A stretch of DNA of 64,000 nt from Fen-1301 sp963786395 (GCA_963786395.1 CAWAZD010000017.1:124001-188000); one strand, 5' to 3'; counted from the first letter of the stretch, positions 17,127-27,760 are shown. Numbers and translations: made by a program. Notes: generated by a model from the sequence alone, not told the origin.

Positions 17127-18972
17127 ATGTCTCCTGATTTAGAATCCAAACTTAAAGACCTCCCTGAAAAGCCTGGTATTTACCAGTTCAAAAATGAGAA
17201 AGGGAAAGTTATTTATGTGGGTAAAGCGCGGAACTTAAAGAGCCGTGTAAAAAGTTACTTCCATTTGAGTGTGGATTCTCCAAAGACGATTGCCCTCGTC
17301 TCAAAAATTACTGACCTTGAACTGATTGTTACCGATAATGAAATTGAAGCCCTTGTACTTGAAAACAATCTTATAAAACAGTTTAACCCCAGGTACAATG
17401 TTAACCTCAAGGATGATAAATCATTTCCTTACATTAAAGTTACCAATGAACCTTTCCCCAGGATATATCCAACCCGCAGGATTATACAGAGACGGTTCTA
17501 AATATTTCGGTCCTTATACTGATGTTAAGAATATGAAATACAGCCTCCGTATGATAAACCAGATATTCAAGATAAGGAACTGCAAATTGAATATTACAGA
17601 TGAGGCAATAGAAAAGAAAAAATTCAAGGTATGCCTTGAATATCATATCGGCAGGTGCGGGGGTCCCTGTGAAGGACTCGTGACAATGATGGAATATTCT
17701 GAGATGGTCTCGGAGGTTGTAAAACTTCTAAAAGGAAAAACTGATGACCTGATAAAGGATCTTAATTTTAAGATGCAGGAAAAGGTTAAGAACCTTGAAT
17801 TTGAAAAAGCTGCAGAGCTGAGAGACAAAATTGATAAGCTTAGTGCTATTTCTTCTAAACAGAAAGTAGTTAGTGAAGACCTTGATGACAGAGATGTTAT
17901 TTCAGTTGCGTATGAAGGCAAAGATTCTGCCTGTTCTATCTTTAATATCAGGAATGGTAAAATTGTAGGGAAGAAACAATTACACTTAGGAATTGAAGTT
18001 ACGCAGGACCTTCAGGAAATTTATACTGCAGCCATAGAATTTTATTATAATGAATATGTTGAAATACCCGATGAAATTCTACTTGAGATAGAGCCCCTGG
18101 ATCAGGATACATTATTAGAATGGCTTACTCTGAAAGCAGGTCATAAAGTAAAATTTATTGTTCCGCAGCGGGGTAATTTAAAATCACTGGTAAATATGTG
18201 CAGGGAGAATGCAAATTACCAGCTTAAAGAAATTCAGATTCAAAAAATGAAAACCGAGGGACAAATTCCCTACGCAGTATCAGCACTTCAAAGAGACCTT
18301 AGACTAAAAGTCCTTCCGAAGAAAATTGAATGTTTTGATATTTCCAACCTGCAGGGTTCAGATACAGTGGCTAGTATGGTAGTGTTCGAGGATGGTAAAC
18401 CAAAGAAAAGTTTGTACCGGAAATTTATTATAAATTCAGTTGATGGACCCGATGATTTTCAAAGTATGCGGGAAGTTATTACAAGAAGATATACCCGGCT
18501 GAAAGAAGAAAATAATCCTTTGCCTGACTTAATTATGGTTGATGGTGGTAAAGGTCAGCTTTCCAGCGCTATTGAGGTTCTGGATGAACTTGAATTTAAG
18601 AACTATAATATAATAGGACTGGCAAAAAGGCTTGAGGAAGTTTTCTTTCCCGGTAACTCTGATCCCGAATCAATACCTAAAACCTCATCCGGCTTAAAGC
18701 TTCTGCAGCAGGTCAGGGATGAGGCGCACCGGTTTGCAATTACCTTCCACAGATCAAGGAGAAGTAAAAGAACAATTAAAACCGAACTGACAGATATAAA
18801 AGGAATTGGACCGGCAACCGCTGGTTTGCTTCTTAAAGAACTTGGCAGTGTTGAAGCAATTAAAAACACTGACCGCGAGGGGCTTGAAAAATTAGTCGGT
18901 AAAAAGAAAGCTGACATACTATTGCATTATTTTAATGACTCAGTCCCAACCGAAGCAAAAGAAGAGGCTTAA
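17127..18972 (+). CDS. uvrC: Excinuclease ABC subunit C, broken by one frameshift
   Basis: UvrC makes both incisions of nucleotide excision repair. The frame from 17127 carries the GIY-YIG nuclease (KPGIYQFKNEKGKVIYVGKA) and reads to about 17488 (PRIYPTRRII). The continuation DGSKYFGPYTDVKNMKYS is in the next frame and runs to 18972. An extra C near 17489 (ATTATACAGAGACGG) accounts for it. Later parts are the UVR motif (NLEFEKAAELRDKIDKL), the RNase H-like nuclease (ECFDISNLQGSDTVASMV, LIMVDGGKGQLS) and helix-hairpin-helix repeats (LTDIKGIGPATAGLLL). Total length, about 614 residues, is normal. Either a read error or recent loss. Confidence 0.88.
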
Positions 18973-18996
18973 TTACAAGCAATTGTTCACTTTTTT

Positions 18997-19037
18997 GTCC
19001 ACTAAAGTCCACTAAGCTCCACTAACGTCCACTAAAG
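18997..19037. repeat. Array of four 10-bp degenerate direct repeats (locus 3)
   Basis: Units are GTCCACTAAA, GTCCACTAAG, CTCCACTAAC, GTCCACTAAAG, with a ten-base period. The array follows the uvrC stop by about 25 bases. Nothing else is seen up to 19194 apart from a T run. Confidence 0.75.
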
Positions 19038-19194
19038 CAGCCATTTCCCGGTAGTTTCTCTTTAATCTCTCCAATTGCATCCTATAGCGCGTACGATTAG
19101 GATGCAAACAATTTATGGTATCAACTAATATATTTGGTTAAAAAGTGTTATTTTTTCAAGTGTTCTCTTCAATAAATATTATCATGAAGATAAA

Positions 19195-20370
19195 ATGTTA
19201 AAATTCATTATTATAGCTCTACTGATATTCCTGACAGCAGGATGCAATAAACCTGTCAGGGAATACACTAAACCTCAGCTAAATGAAATAAAACTCAAAG
19301 AATTTGCCGCGCTTGCTATAAATGGGGATAGAAATTATAATGACACATTATCCGGCTTAATCGATTATTCTCTTCCTATCAATTCTAATTTTAATGATCT
19401 TAAAATTGACAGGATTCATACACCTCTAAACAAAACATACTTCACTATTTTAATTGAGTATCCCAATCCTGTTTATAACAGGTTTGCGGTTTATGATTCT
19501 TCCCTGAACCTACTGCTGCTCGATAAGTCTCTGAATGGAATTCTCCGGATGAAAACTGTATCGGTTAATAATCTTTTTCTAATTGAAGTTGATGAATCCT
19601 TTTTATCCAAAGATATACTTTCGCTTAACCGTGTCTCTCTTTACAAAGTTGATTCTCTTATAACTTTATGTTTCAGAGAGTATACCAGTTTAACTTCTTC
19701 AGATAATCAGTACTATCAGAAAATTTCAGAGATTTCTCCTGAAAGAATAAAAACTGACCTATCCAGTGTAAAATCATCTCCATTAACGAATAAATCTGAA
19801 ATCTTTACCTTTAATGATAATTTGAAGAAATACTTAAGTCCTGACCAGATATTCTTTAATTTTATAAAGAATAAAGTAAATAGTATAAAACGAACTTCTG
19901 ATCGTCCGGAAATAACTGATGATAAATCTGTACTTCAATCAATCGGCATTACTAAAGATGCGGATACAATTAAAACTGCTTCAAATATAAATACAAAGGC
20001 TGGCTATTCTCTAACTCTTACTGAGGGATGGAAAGAGATCAGGGATATTACTCAAGTTGGTTTACCCGATAAACTAAAAGGGACTAAATATTATCACCCA
20101 GAATCAGGTGCCAGTATATTTATTGCGCCAATCTCTATAAATGATTCTGCGGAGGCTTTTGTAAGAGCAAAACTTGGTCATGTAGTTCAGGGAAAATATA
20201 AGGTCAGGGCTTCTGAGAAAGTTGAACAAGGTAAGTATTTTATCCAATATTTTGAATTAAGTTTCGGAAATGCCAGGTATTTGCTCATCTTCGAGTCTTC
20301 AAAGTATACGTATGAAAAATATAAATCAATGTACAATGACATTATAAATTCATTTGAAATTAAAAGCTGA
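19195..20370 (+). CDS. Hypothetical lipoprotein with PsbP-like C-terminal region
   Basis: The 391-residue protein starts with a lipoprotein signal (MLKFIIIALLIFLTAGC, lipobox LTAGC, Cys17). The middle is unrecognised. The last 130 residues (GYSLTLTEGWKEI, YYHPESGASIFIAP, YLLIFESSKYTYEKY) have the pattern of small PsbP/DUF1795-like domains. It is followed five bases later by sixA and they are probably cotranscribed. It is likely anchored in the outer or inner membrane facing the periplasm. Confidence 0.6.
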   Translation: MLKFIIIALLIFLTAGCNKPVREYTKPQLNEIKLKEFAALAINGDRNYNDTLSGLIDYSLPINSNFNDLKIDRIHTPLNKTYFTILIEYPNPVYNRFAVYDSSLNLLLLDKSLNGILRMKTVSVNNLFLIEVDESFLSKDILSLNRVSLYKVDSLITLCFREYTSLTSSDNQYYQKISEISPERIKTDLSSVKSSPLTNKSEIFTFNDNLKKYLSPDQIFFNFIKNKVNSIKRTSDRPEITDDKSVLQSIGITKDADTIKTASNINTKAGYSLTLTEGWKEIRDITQVGLPDKLKGTKYYHPESGASIFIAPISINDSAEAFVRAKLGHVVQGKYKVRASEKVEQGKYFIQYFELSFGNARYLLIFESSKYTYEKYKSMYNDIINSFEIKS

Positions 20371-20375
20371 ATGAA

Positions 20376-20861
20376 ATGAATATTTATTTAATCAGACATA
20401 GTGAAGCAGAAAATATTTCCAAAGGTCTCAGAGATTTTGACCGCAAACTTACTCAGGAAGGTGAAAAGCGGACAAAGTATGCAGCTCAATACTGGAAAAA
20501 TTTAATATCTGAATTCGATTACATACTATCCTCCCCATATGTCAGAGCATTGCAGACAGCTAATATTATTGCCTCCGTTTTTAATTATCAGAACGAAATC
20601 CATTCAGACAGGAAACTCGGCAGCGGATGCGATACTGAAGATCTTATCGAAATAATTAATTCCTTCGATGGAAATAATATAGCTTATGTGGGACATCAGC
20701 CTGATCTTTCTAATCACTTATCCGCGTTAATTTCCGGCTGCGGTGCTTTCGCTGAGTTCAAGAAAGGGGCTATTGCTAAAATAAGTTTCCACAATAAAGT
20801 TAAGGAAGGAAAAGGAGTGCTCGAATTTTTAATTCCGCAGAATATCGTTAATCCAAAATAA
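20376..20861 (+). CDS. sixA: SixA-like phosphohistidine phosphatase (histidine phosphatase family)
   Basis: The 161-residue protein opens MNIYLIRHSEAEN with the catalytic R7-H8 pair. SSPYVRALQTANII supplies the second arginine, and VGHQPDLS the second histidine. SixA proteins remove phosphate from histidine-phosphotransfer domains. A hybrid kinase with an Hpt domain lies 1.1 kb away on the other strand, but a link is only speculation. It starts five bases after the preceding lipoprotein gene. Confidence 0.8.
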   Translation: MNIYLIRHSEAENISKGLRDFDRKLTQEGEKRTKYAAQYWKNLISEFDYILSSPYVRALQTANIIASVFNYQNEIHSDRKLGSGCDTEDLIEIINSFDGNNIAYVGHQPDLSNHLSALISGCGAFAEFKKGAIAKISFHNKVKEGKGVLEFLIPQNIVNPK

Positions 20862-20864
20862 AAA

Positions 20865-20957
20865 ACCGGGCAGACGGTTACACATACTTCGTACTTACCG
20901 CTGCTTCCTTCCGGACCTGACGGGATTGGGCACTAATATGTTAACCGGTACCCGGTT
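20865..20957 (-). ncRNA. ffs: Signal recognition particle RNA, small bacterial type
   Basis: On the minus strand the conserved SRP core GTCAGGTCCGGAAGGAAGCA is present, closed by a long stem whose ends pair (AACCGGGTACCGGTT with the distal AACCGTCTGCCCGGTT). A T run follows on the minus strand and acts as terminator. The RNA pairs with Ffh for cotranslational membrane targeting. It lies between convergent genes. Confidence 0.93.
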
Positions 20958-21024
20958 AAAAAGTTACAAAATCAGGTTACAAAGATTGATATTTTTCCCC
21001 TCTATTCCAAATGCTTCCAAAACA

Positions 21025-21975
21025 CTACTGCTTTTTATTCTGTTTGCTTAAAGTGTTTCTTTCCCAGAACACTTCGCCATCAAACCCCTGAATGTTTTTA
21101 TCAGTTTCTGCCTGCTCAAGTCTTTTTTCTGCAAGACAGCAGTATTCAGTATCAACTTCAACCCCGCAATAATTTCTGCCAAGCTTTTTAGCTGTAACAG
21201 CAGTAGTACCTGATCCAAGGAAAGGATCAAAAATCATATCTCCTTTATTGCTGCTAGCAAGAATTATTTTGGCTAATAGTTTTTCAGGTTTCTGAGTTGG
21301 ATGATCAGTATTCTCCGGCATTGACCAGAACGGCACAGTAATGTCGGTCCAAATATTAGAGGGAGATGTTATCCTGTAATTTCCTTTAGCTGATTGATCC
21401 CAGTCTTTCGGTTTACCTTCAACATCCTTATAAGGAGCAAGTACCTGTCTCTTAATTTTAACATCCTCCAGGTTGAACTTAAATTTTGCTCCGGGGGTAA
21501 AAAACCAGATATCTTCTGAACAGTTTTTCCAGTTCTGTTTTGCTCCTCTTCCCTTCTCCCTTTCCCAGGTTATCCTGTTCTGTACAAGTAAATATTTTTT
21601 GGCAATATTATAGATAGCAGGGCTTGACTTCCAGTCACCGCAGATGTAAACTGAAGCATCAGGCTTAAGCAGTCTTATTAATCCCGGCAGCCATGATTCT
21701 ATATATTGTTCATATTCCTCAGGACACATCTCCTTAAAGGAGTTTGAATTGAATTGCTTTTGAATATTATAGGGAGGATCAACAAAAAGAAGATCAATGA
21801 AACCTGAAGGAAGAAATTCTATTACATTAAAAAGATCCTGGTTAATAATTTTATTCTTTAATTGATCTTTACCCGCAGGGTGATTGATTGTAACGATTCT
21901 ATTTTTATAATTATTAACCTCTTCAGAACTAAGATTAACTGTTCTATTCATCGGAGCTCTTTTTCGGATTTCCAT
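21025..21975 (-). CDS. Orphan DNA methyltransferase (adenine-N6 or cytosine-N4, beta-class order)
   Basis: The 316-residue protein has the catalytic motif D66-P-P-Y69 (FVDPPYNIQKQF) ahead of the SAM-binding motif (FDPFLGSGTTAVTAKKLGRN), an order typical of beta-class enzymes. VYICGDWKSSPAIY and WSMPENTDHPTQKPEKLL complete the family pattern. No restriction endonuclease gene is adjacent. The start codon overlaps the stop of the upstream histidine kinase (TGATG), so translation is coupled. Target base and sequence cannot be told. Confidence 0.88.
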   Translation of the reverse strand: MEIRKRAPMNRTVNLSSEEVNNYKNRIVTINHPAGKDQLKNKIINQDLFNVIEFLPSGFIDLLFVDPPYNIQKQFNSNSFKEMCPEEYEQYIESWLPGLIRLLKPDASVYICGDWKSSPAIYNIAKKYLLVQNRITWEREKGRGAKQNWKNCSEDIWFFTPGAKFKFNLEDVKIKRQVLAPYKDVEGKPKDWDQSAKGNYRITSPSNIWTDITVPFWSMPENTDHPTQKPEKLLAKIILASSNKGDMIFDPFLGSGTTAVTAKKLGRNYCGVEVDTEYCCLAEKRLEQAETDKNIQGFDGEVFWERNTLSKQNKKQ

Positions 21976-24900
21976 CAGACGTTACTATACTTCTCTTTTA
22001 GGACTTCAAGTTCACCTATTATTATCTCAAAATTATGAATCAGTTCGCCGTTTAGTCTGATAGTCTCATCATTAAATATATTTTCTTTCCCGTTGTTCTC
22101 TAATGCCTTACTTATTTCTGTAAGAACCTCAATCCCCAGTGTAACACTGCTGCCTTTAAGTTTATGAGCCCAGAAACGGAGTTGCTCAGCATCTTTATTA
22201 TCAACAGAAGAATTAATGTTGCCTATTATTTTAGGAAGATCCAGAATATATATATCAAGAAGTTCAATGAAAAATGTAACATCTTCCGGGGATTCAATAT
22301 CGCAAAGGAAGGTTATATTCTTCTCATCAATAATTTTGTTATGTCCCTTCTCTATCCTCAGGCTCTCTAAAACATTATTTTTATGTTCTGTAATCCGTTC
22401 CCCCCATTTTATGAGGATGTCCTGCATATCTTCAACCCTGACAGGTTTACTGATATAATCATCCATGCCGGCTTGTAAACAAATTTCCTTGTCACCCTGC
22501 ATGGCATTTGCTGTCATAGCAATAATTTTAGGACGATCTTCCAGCAGGATCTCATCCTGAATTAATTTAGTTGCCTCAAAACCATCCAATTCCGGCATAA
22601 GTATATCCATAAATATAATATCATAATGGATCTTCCTAACTGCATCAATTACTTCGTAACCGTTAGCGGCTATATCAGCCCTGTAGCCCATTCTTGATAA
22701 TATTCTGATAGCCACTTTTTGATTTACAACATTATCCTCGGCAACCAAGATTTTAAGGGGTCGTTTATCTCCAAGTGTTGTGTCAATTTTTAACTGTCTT
22801 GGCGCCTTTTCTAATTGTGAAGCCGGAGATTCCGTCAAAGCATTTATCAGACTATCATAAAGCTGACTTTGTTTTATTGGTTTGTTTAGGTAACCAGATA
22901 ATTTAAGATCTTTATAACGGTTTATATCTTCTTTCTTACCAACTGAAGTGAGTATAATAATGGGAATGTTAGCTCTGTTTTTTAGATTTCTTATCTCTCT
23001 GGAAAGTTCTATTCCATCTAACCCGGGCATCAGGAAGTCCAAAATACATAGGTCATATTTATCATCGCTCTGCATCCATTTAAGTGCTGTTAGTGAACTT
23101 TCAGTTGCTACAGGTACCAACCCCCAGTTTTCCAGCTGAGCGTTTAAAATCCGGCGGTTTGTAAAGTTATCATCAACTACCAGTACTCTTTGTCCCTTTA
23201 GCTGTGGTAGACTTTTAAGATAAATTTTTTGCTGGGAAGTAACGGACTGTGTATTTATTGTAAAATAAAATGTGGATCCCTTTCCAGTTTCACTCTCTAC
23301 CCAGATCTTACCACCCATCATTTCTGAAAGACGTTTACTTATTGCTAATCCAAGACCAGTTCCGCCATGTGTACGAGTTGTAGATGTATCTACCTGGCTA
23401 AAGGATTTAAATAGCTTGCCCATTTTATCAGCAGGAATTCCAATTCCTGTATCTTTAATCCCGAACAAGATTTCATAATCATTTCCCTTCATATGTTTTG
23501 CTTTCACAAAAACAAATACTTCACCTGTCTCAGTAAATTTGATAGCATTATTAATCAGGTTTGTTAAAATCTGTCTTAATCTTGTAACATCACCGTTGAT
23601 TGAAACCGGTGTATTATTTTCTATCAGGTATGCAAGATCAAGACCTTTCTCTGATGCTTTAGAACTCATTAGGTCAAGTGAATCTTCTATGCAGTCTCTA
23701 AGATCAAAGGGCTGATATTCAAGGTCCAGTTTATTTGACTCAATCTTGGAGAAGTCAAGAATATCATTTATAACAACAAGCAGCTGGTCCCCGCTGACAC
23801 GGATTGTTTCAATATATTCTCTTTGATCATCAGTCAGAATTGTATCAAGTAACAGCCCGGTCATCCCGATTACACCATTCATAGGAGTTCTGATTTCATG
23901 GCTCATAAGAGCAAGAAATTCACTTTTAGCCCTTGCTGCGCTCTCCGCTTTAATTACGGCTATATCTAATTCCCTGTTCTTTTCTATTAGTTCTTCCCTG
24001 ATATTATTATTGTTAATTACCGATCCCAGAGATGCAGCCATGGTCATAAGGAGTGATTCTATGCTTGTACTCCATATCCTGTCTGTTGTACATTCATCAA
24101 ACCCTATAAATCCCCAGTACTTTTCGTTAACAAATATTGGAACAATAATTATAGATTTTATATTCTGATCAAGAAATGAATCACGGGATTCAGAAGGAAG
24201 ATCCTTTATCAGGAATTTTATTGTGTTCCCCCTGGATAAATTATCATATAACCTAAGGCTTTCAAAGCGGCCATAGGAAAGTTTCTTTATTGATAATGTC
24301 TCTAGCTGTAATTCTGATTTCCCCGTTACCCATTCATACAAGGGTATAACGTACATTTCTTCAGTTTCTACATCTTCCTGATGCTGGTAAATATAAACAC
24401 GATCAACTTCTGCTGCCTTCCCTAATATACTCAGGGCTTTGTTAAATCCTTTTTCACTATCATGTTCACTAATTAACGTTCTTACTGCTTCAGAAATTCC
24501 CTGCAGCAATATATCTCTTTTTCTAATCTCAACTTCATGCGATTTTCTTTCAGTGATATCCCTGAAGATACTTAATACCAATGGTTGACCGTTATTTTCA
24601 ACTAAAGTATTTGTTATCTCAAAATCTAAATAATCACCATTCCAGACGTGGTCCCTGACTTCAATTTTAGGAGCATTAATTCTATCTTCAAAATTACTTA
24701 AATACCTGTTTAAAACTATTTCCCCGTATTCAGGAGTAAATACAACAGTAAAGGGTTTCCCTTCCAGATCAGCTTTTTCCATAAAAAACATCCGGGCATA
24801 AGCCTCATTGCATATAACAATTTTCCCTTCACTGTCTGTAAGCAGCAAACCATCTGATGATTTTTCCCAAATATTCCTGAAGGTATTCTCTGATGAGATA

Positions 24901-25418
24901 AGTCTTTGTTCATCTAAAAGACTTTGAGTAATATCCCGAAATGTCCCCTGACCATAAACTTTTTCATTAAATTCAATTATTTTACCATTAACATCAACAG
25001 GGACAAGATGTCCATCTTTATGAATAATGAAAGTTCTGAAATTAATTATCTCCTTATCCCTGAATAATTTATGCAGTTCCGCAAAATGCGCTTTTTGTCT
25101 GTCTGCCGGTATAAATTCTGTAAAAGGTCTGCCAAGAATTTCTTCCGGTTTATATCCAAATACATCTTCGCAGGAAGGACTTATAAAAATCATTTTCCCT
25201 GTTTTGGATAACCGGAAAATTACATCGAGTGAGGCTTCCGAAATTAGTGAATACTCATATATTTTCTCAATGAATTTCTCAATAATCCCGGACAATTTGG
25301 CATTAATTTCTACACGGTCTGACGAATTATCAGGAATAGTTTTTATCTCTTCTACAAGAGAGTATATTTCCTGTATATCTTTTTCCAGGTTTTTATTAAT
25401 AGTCTTACCCTTATTCAA
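21975..25418 (-). CDS. Hybrid sensor histidine kinase (PAS-PAS-GAF-HisKA-HATPase-REC-REC-Hpt)
   Basis: The 1147-residue protein has two PAS domains (about 60-165 and 180-290) and a GAF domain (about 305-470). HisKA follows with H507 (MSHEIRTPMNGVIGM), then an ATPase with LINNAIKFTETGE, DTGIGIP and GGTGLGLAIS. Two receiver domains (CILDFLMPGLDG; IIFMDILMPELDG) and a C-terminal Hpt (WAHKLKGSSVTLG) complete it. It has no clear membrane span, so it should sense a cytoplasmic signal. All catalytic residues are intact. No separate response regulator is adjacent; the coupled downstream gene is a DNA methyltransferase, an unusual pairing. Confidence 0.92.
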   Translation of the reverse strand: MNKGKTINKNLEKDIQEIYSLVEEIKTIPDNSSDRVEINAKLSGIIEKFIEKIYEYSLISEASLDVIFRLSKTGKMIFISPSCEDVFGYKPEEILGRPFTEFIPADRQKAHFAELHKLFRDKEIINFRTFIIHKDGHLVPVDVNGKIIEFNEKVYGQGTFRDITQSLLDEQRLISSENTFRNIWEKSSDGLLLTDSEGKIVICNEAYARMFFMEKADLEGKPFTVVFTPEYGEIVLNRYLSNFEDRINAPKIEVRDHVWNGDYLDFEITNTLVENNGQPLVLSIFRDITERKSHEVEIRKRDILLQGISEAVRTLISEHDSEKGFNKALSILGKAAEVDRVYIYQHQEDVETEEMYVIPLYEWVTGKSELQLETLSIKKLSYGRFESLRLYDNLSRGNTIKFLIKDLPSESRDSFLDQNIKSIIIVPIFVNEKYWGFIGFDECTTDRIWSTSIESLLMTMAASLGSVINNNNIREELIEKNRELDIAVIKAESAARAKSEFLALMSHEIRTPMNGVIGMTGLLLDTILTDDQREYIETIRVSGDQLLVVINDILDFSKIESNKLDLEYQPFDLRDCIEDSLDLMSSKASEKGLDLAYLIENNTPVSINGDVTRLRQILTNLINNAIKFTETGEVFVFVKAKHMKGNDYEILFGIKDTGIGIPADKMGKLFKSFSQVDTSTTRTHGGTGLGLAISKRLSEMMGGKIWVESETGKGSTFYFTINTQSVTSQQKIYLKSLPQLKGQRVLVVDDNFTNRRILNAQLENWGLVPVATESSLTALKWMQSDDKYDLCILDFLMPGLDGIELSREIRNLKNRANIPIIILTSVGKKEDINRYKDLKLSGYLNKPIKQSQLYDSLINALTESPASQLEKAPRQLKIDTTLGDKRPLKILVAEDNVVNQKVAIRILSRMGYRADIAANGYEVIDAVRKIHYDIIFMDILMPELDGFEATKLIQDEILLEDRPKIIAMTANAMQGDKEICLQAGMDDYISKPVRVEDMQDILIKWGERITEHKNNVLESLRIEKGHNKIIDEKNITFLCDIESPEDVTFFIELLDIYILDLPKIIGNINSSVDNKDAEQLRFWAHKLKGSSVTLGIEVLTEISKALENNGKENIFNDETIRLNGELIHNFEIIIGELEVLKEKYSNV

Positions 25419-25551
25419 TGTATATTGTCAAAATTGGTAATTAAATTGCACGCAATTTACAGAAATTTCTAATTGAAAACAGAAAACTTTAGGTGGGTTT
25501 TTAAATAATGAATGCAAATAAAACTGACCTTTTGAAAAGCCTATATTTTGT

Positions 25552-25604
25552 AAAACCTCAGAGGTAACCTGCAATCATCGGTTCACTTACCTCTGAGGTT
25601 TTTT
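25552..25604. terminator. Strong hairpin terminator downstream of acs
   Basis: AAAACCTCAGAGGTAA (25552-25567) pairs perfectly with TTACCTCTGAGGTTTT (25587-25602), a 16-base stem around a 19-base loop. It follows the minus-strand acs gene by 25 bases and is symmetrical enough to stop transcription both ways. Confidence 0.75.
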
Positions 25605-25628
25605 AATATCAAATCCTAAGAAATACTT

Positions 25629-27533
25629 TTATTCTTCTAACGTAGAAATATTTCCCGGATCTTGCCCCAATGCTTTTGCTTTAAGCAGCCGGCGCATAAT
25701 CTTTCCGCTTCGGGTTTTTGGAAGGCTATCAACTATCTCAATATGTTCGGGTTTAGCTATCGGACCGACTTCGTGCCCTACGTGTTGGCGCAGGTCTTCA
25801 ATCAGATGATCAGTTCTTTCAACTCCGTTCCTCAAAATAACATAAGCATAAATCGCATTGCCCTTTACTTCATGAGGAAGTCCAATAGCAGCAGCTTCTG
25901 CAACTGCGGGATGACTTACAAGAGCACTTTCAATTTCGGCTGTTCCAAGTCTGTAACCAGAAACTTTTATAACATCATCTACTCTTCCTATAATCCAAAA
26001 ATATCCATCCTCATCTTTCCTTGCGGAATCACCCGTAAGATAGACTCCGGGGAATTTACTCCAATACTGATTTACATACCGGTCAGGATCCTTATAAATT
26101 GTTCTGATCATTGCCGGCCATGGAGTTCGGATTACTAAAAAGCCTTCTTCATTTGGTCCTACAGGCACACCATTCTCATCAAGTATATCCATTACTAATC
26201 CCGGGAAAGGAAATGTTCCTGAGCCTGGCTTAAGTGGAACACTTGGCATAGGTGTTATCATAAACATGCCTGTTTCCGTCTGCCACCATGTATCCATGAT
26301 AGGACAATTTTCTTTTCCAATCACTTTATGATACCATCTCCATGCTTCCGGATTTATTGGTTCGCCTACACTGCCTAATAAACGCAAAGAAGAAAGATCA
26401 TGCCTGTTCGGCCACGCTTCGCCGAATCGCATAAGACCGCGGATTGCTGTAGGAGCAGTGTATAATATATTTATTCCATACTTCTCTATCATTGACCACC
26501 AGCGGTTAGGATATGGAAAAGTAGGAGCTCCTTCATAAATAAATGAAGTTGCACCATTAAGCAGTGGACCATATACAATATAACTATGCCCGGTTATCCA
26601 TCCAGGATCAGCTGCGCACCAGTACCTGTCCTCTTCATGAATATCAAAAACATATTTCAATGTTGAATAAACACCAACCATGTAACCACCATGCGTATGA
26701 AGAATCGCTTTTGGTTTACCTGTTGTTCCTGAAGTGTACAACATAAACAAGGGGTCTTCAGCATCCATTATTTCAATGTTGCAGGAATTACTTGCTATCG
26801 GAAGAGCCATTAGTTCATGATACCACATGTCCCTGCCTGATTCCATATTTATTGGCTGCCCGGTTCTTTTTACAACAAGACAACTTTCAACTGTTGCTGC
26901 CCTTTGGAGTGCTTCATCAGCTATCTGTTTTAACGGTATAATTTTGCCCCTTTGATATGCACCATCTGCAACAATTAAAATCTTTGACTGGCTGTCTTCC
27001 AATCTCTCGTGAAGTGCCTCAACAGAAAATCCTCCATAAACCACAGAATGTATCGCCCCTATTCTTGCACATGCAAGCATACCTATTACTAATTCCGGTA
27101 TTCTTCCCATGTAAAGTGTTACCCTGTCTCCTTTCTTTACACCAAGACTCCGTAGTACATTTGCAAATTTGCAGGTCTCCCTTCTCATAGCAAAATATGA
27201 CAATGCGCGGAAATCGCCGTTCTCACCCTCCCATATAAAGGCAAGTTTGTTTCTCCTTGGTGTATTTACATGAACATCCAGACAATTATAGGCAATGTTT
27301 GTTTTACCACCTGTAAACCATTTATAAAATGGTTTCTTGCTGTCATCCAGAACTTTATCCCATTTCTTGAACCAATGAAGGTTCTTAGCTTCTTTTGCCC
27401 AAAAACCCTCCAGGTCTTCAGATGCAAATTTTACTAATTCATCATAGTCTTTGGAATAAGCCTTCTTGAGAACATCTTTTGATGGATAAAAAACTTCACC
27501 GGATAATACTTTGTCAGTCATGTGGTACTCCAT
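25629..27533 (-). CDS. acs: Acetyl-CoA synthetase
   Basis: The 634-residue enzyme activates acetate to acetyl-CoA through acetyl-AMP. The ATP-binding P-loop is YTSGTTGKPKAILHTHGGY. WWQTETGMF and TGDSARKDEDGYFWIIGR follow, and the C-terminal lysine that is acetylated in this family lies in LPKTRSGKIMRRLLK. Length and all motifs are standard. It is transcribed alone, with its own terminator. Regulation by lysine acetylation is known for the family; no regulator is nearby. Confidence 0.95.
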   Translation of the reverse strand: MEYHMTDKVLSGEVFYPSKDVLKKAYSKDYDELVKFASEDLEGFWAKEAKNLHWFKKWDKVLDDSKKPFYKWFTGGKTNIAYNCLDVHVNTPRRNKLAFIWEGENGDFRALSYFAMRRETCKFANVLRSLGVKKGDRVTLYMGRIPELVIGMLACARIGAIHSVVYGGFSVEALHERLEDSQSKILIVADGAYQRGKIIPLKQIADEALQRAATVESCLVVKRTGQPINMESGRDMWYHELMALPIASNSCNIEIMDAEDPLFMLYTSGTTGKPKAILHTHGGYMVGVYSTLKYVFDIHEEDRYWCAADPGWITGHSYIVYGPLLNGATSFIYEGAPTFPYPNRWWSMIEKYGINILYTAPTAIRGLMRFGEAWPNRHDLSSLRLLGSVGEPINPEAWRWYHKVIGKENCPIMDTWWQTETGMFMITPMPSVPLKPGSGTFPFPGLVMDILDENGVPVGPNEEGFLVIRTPWPAMIRTIYKDPDRYVNQYWSKFPGVYLTGDSARKDEDGYFWIIGRVDDVIKVSGYRLGTAEIESALVSHPAVAEAAAIGLPHEVKGNAIYAYVILRNGVERTDHLIEDLRQHVGHEVGPIAKPEHIEIVDSLPKTRSGKIMRRLLKAKALGQDPGNISTLEE

Positions 27534-27692
27534 TTTTTATGGATATGAATGTTGTTAATTAAAATTATATAAACTTACTTTAATGCTATTGCTAATTTAT
27601 ATTTCAATTATATAAATATGTAATAATGACCTTCTTTATAGCGTGATATAAGTCACCTTGAAACTCTTACTCCAGCCTCGAATTTTCTTTAA

Positions 27693-27760
27693 TGAGGCTG
27701 TCTCAAAAGGCCCATTTGTCATTCTGATCCCGACTTGTCAGGAGAAGAATCTGCATTTTA
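27693..27760. repeat. Remnant of a dispersed repeat (GAGGCTGTCTCAAAA type)
   Basis: GAGGCTGTCTCAAAAGG followed by TCATTCTGATCCCGACTTGT resembles the end of a small inverted-repeat element. The second part recurs at 13197-13226. The rest of the gap between acs and the E1 gene shows nothing else. Confidence 0.45.

Noticed and set aside
17398..17520. Programmed frameshift in uvrC
   Set aside because: No slippery heptamer or downstream pseudoknot is evident, and programmed shifting is not known for uvrC; an extra base explains it.
25441..25480. Possible promoter or riboswitch before the hybrid kinase
   Set aside because: Only AT-rich sequence without a recognisable box or aptamer structure was seen.
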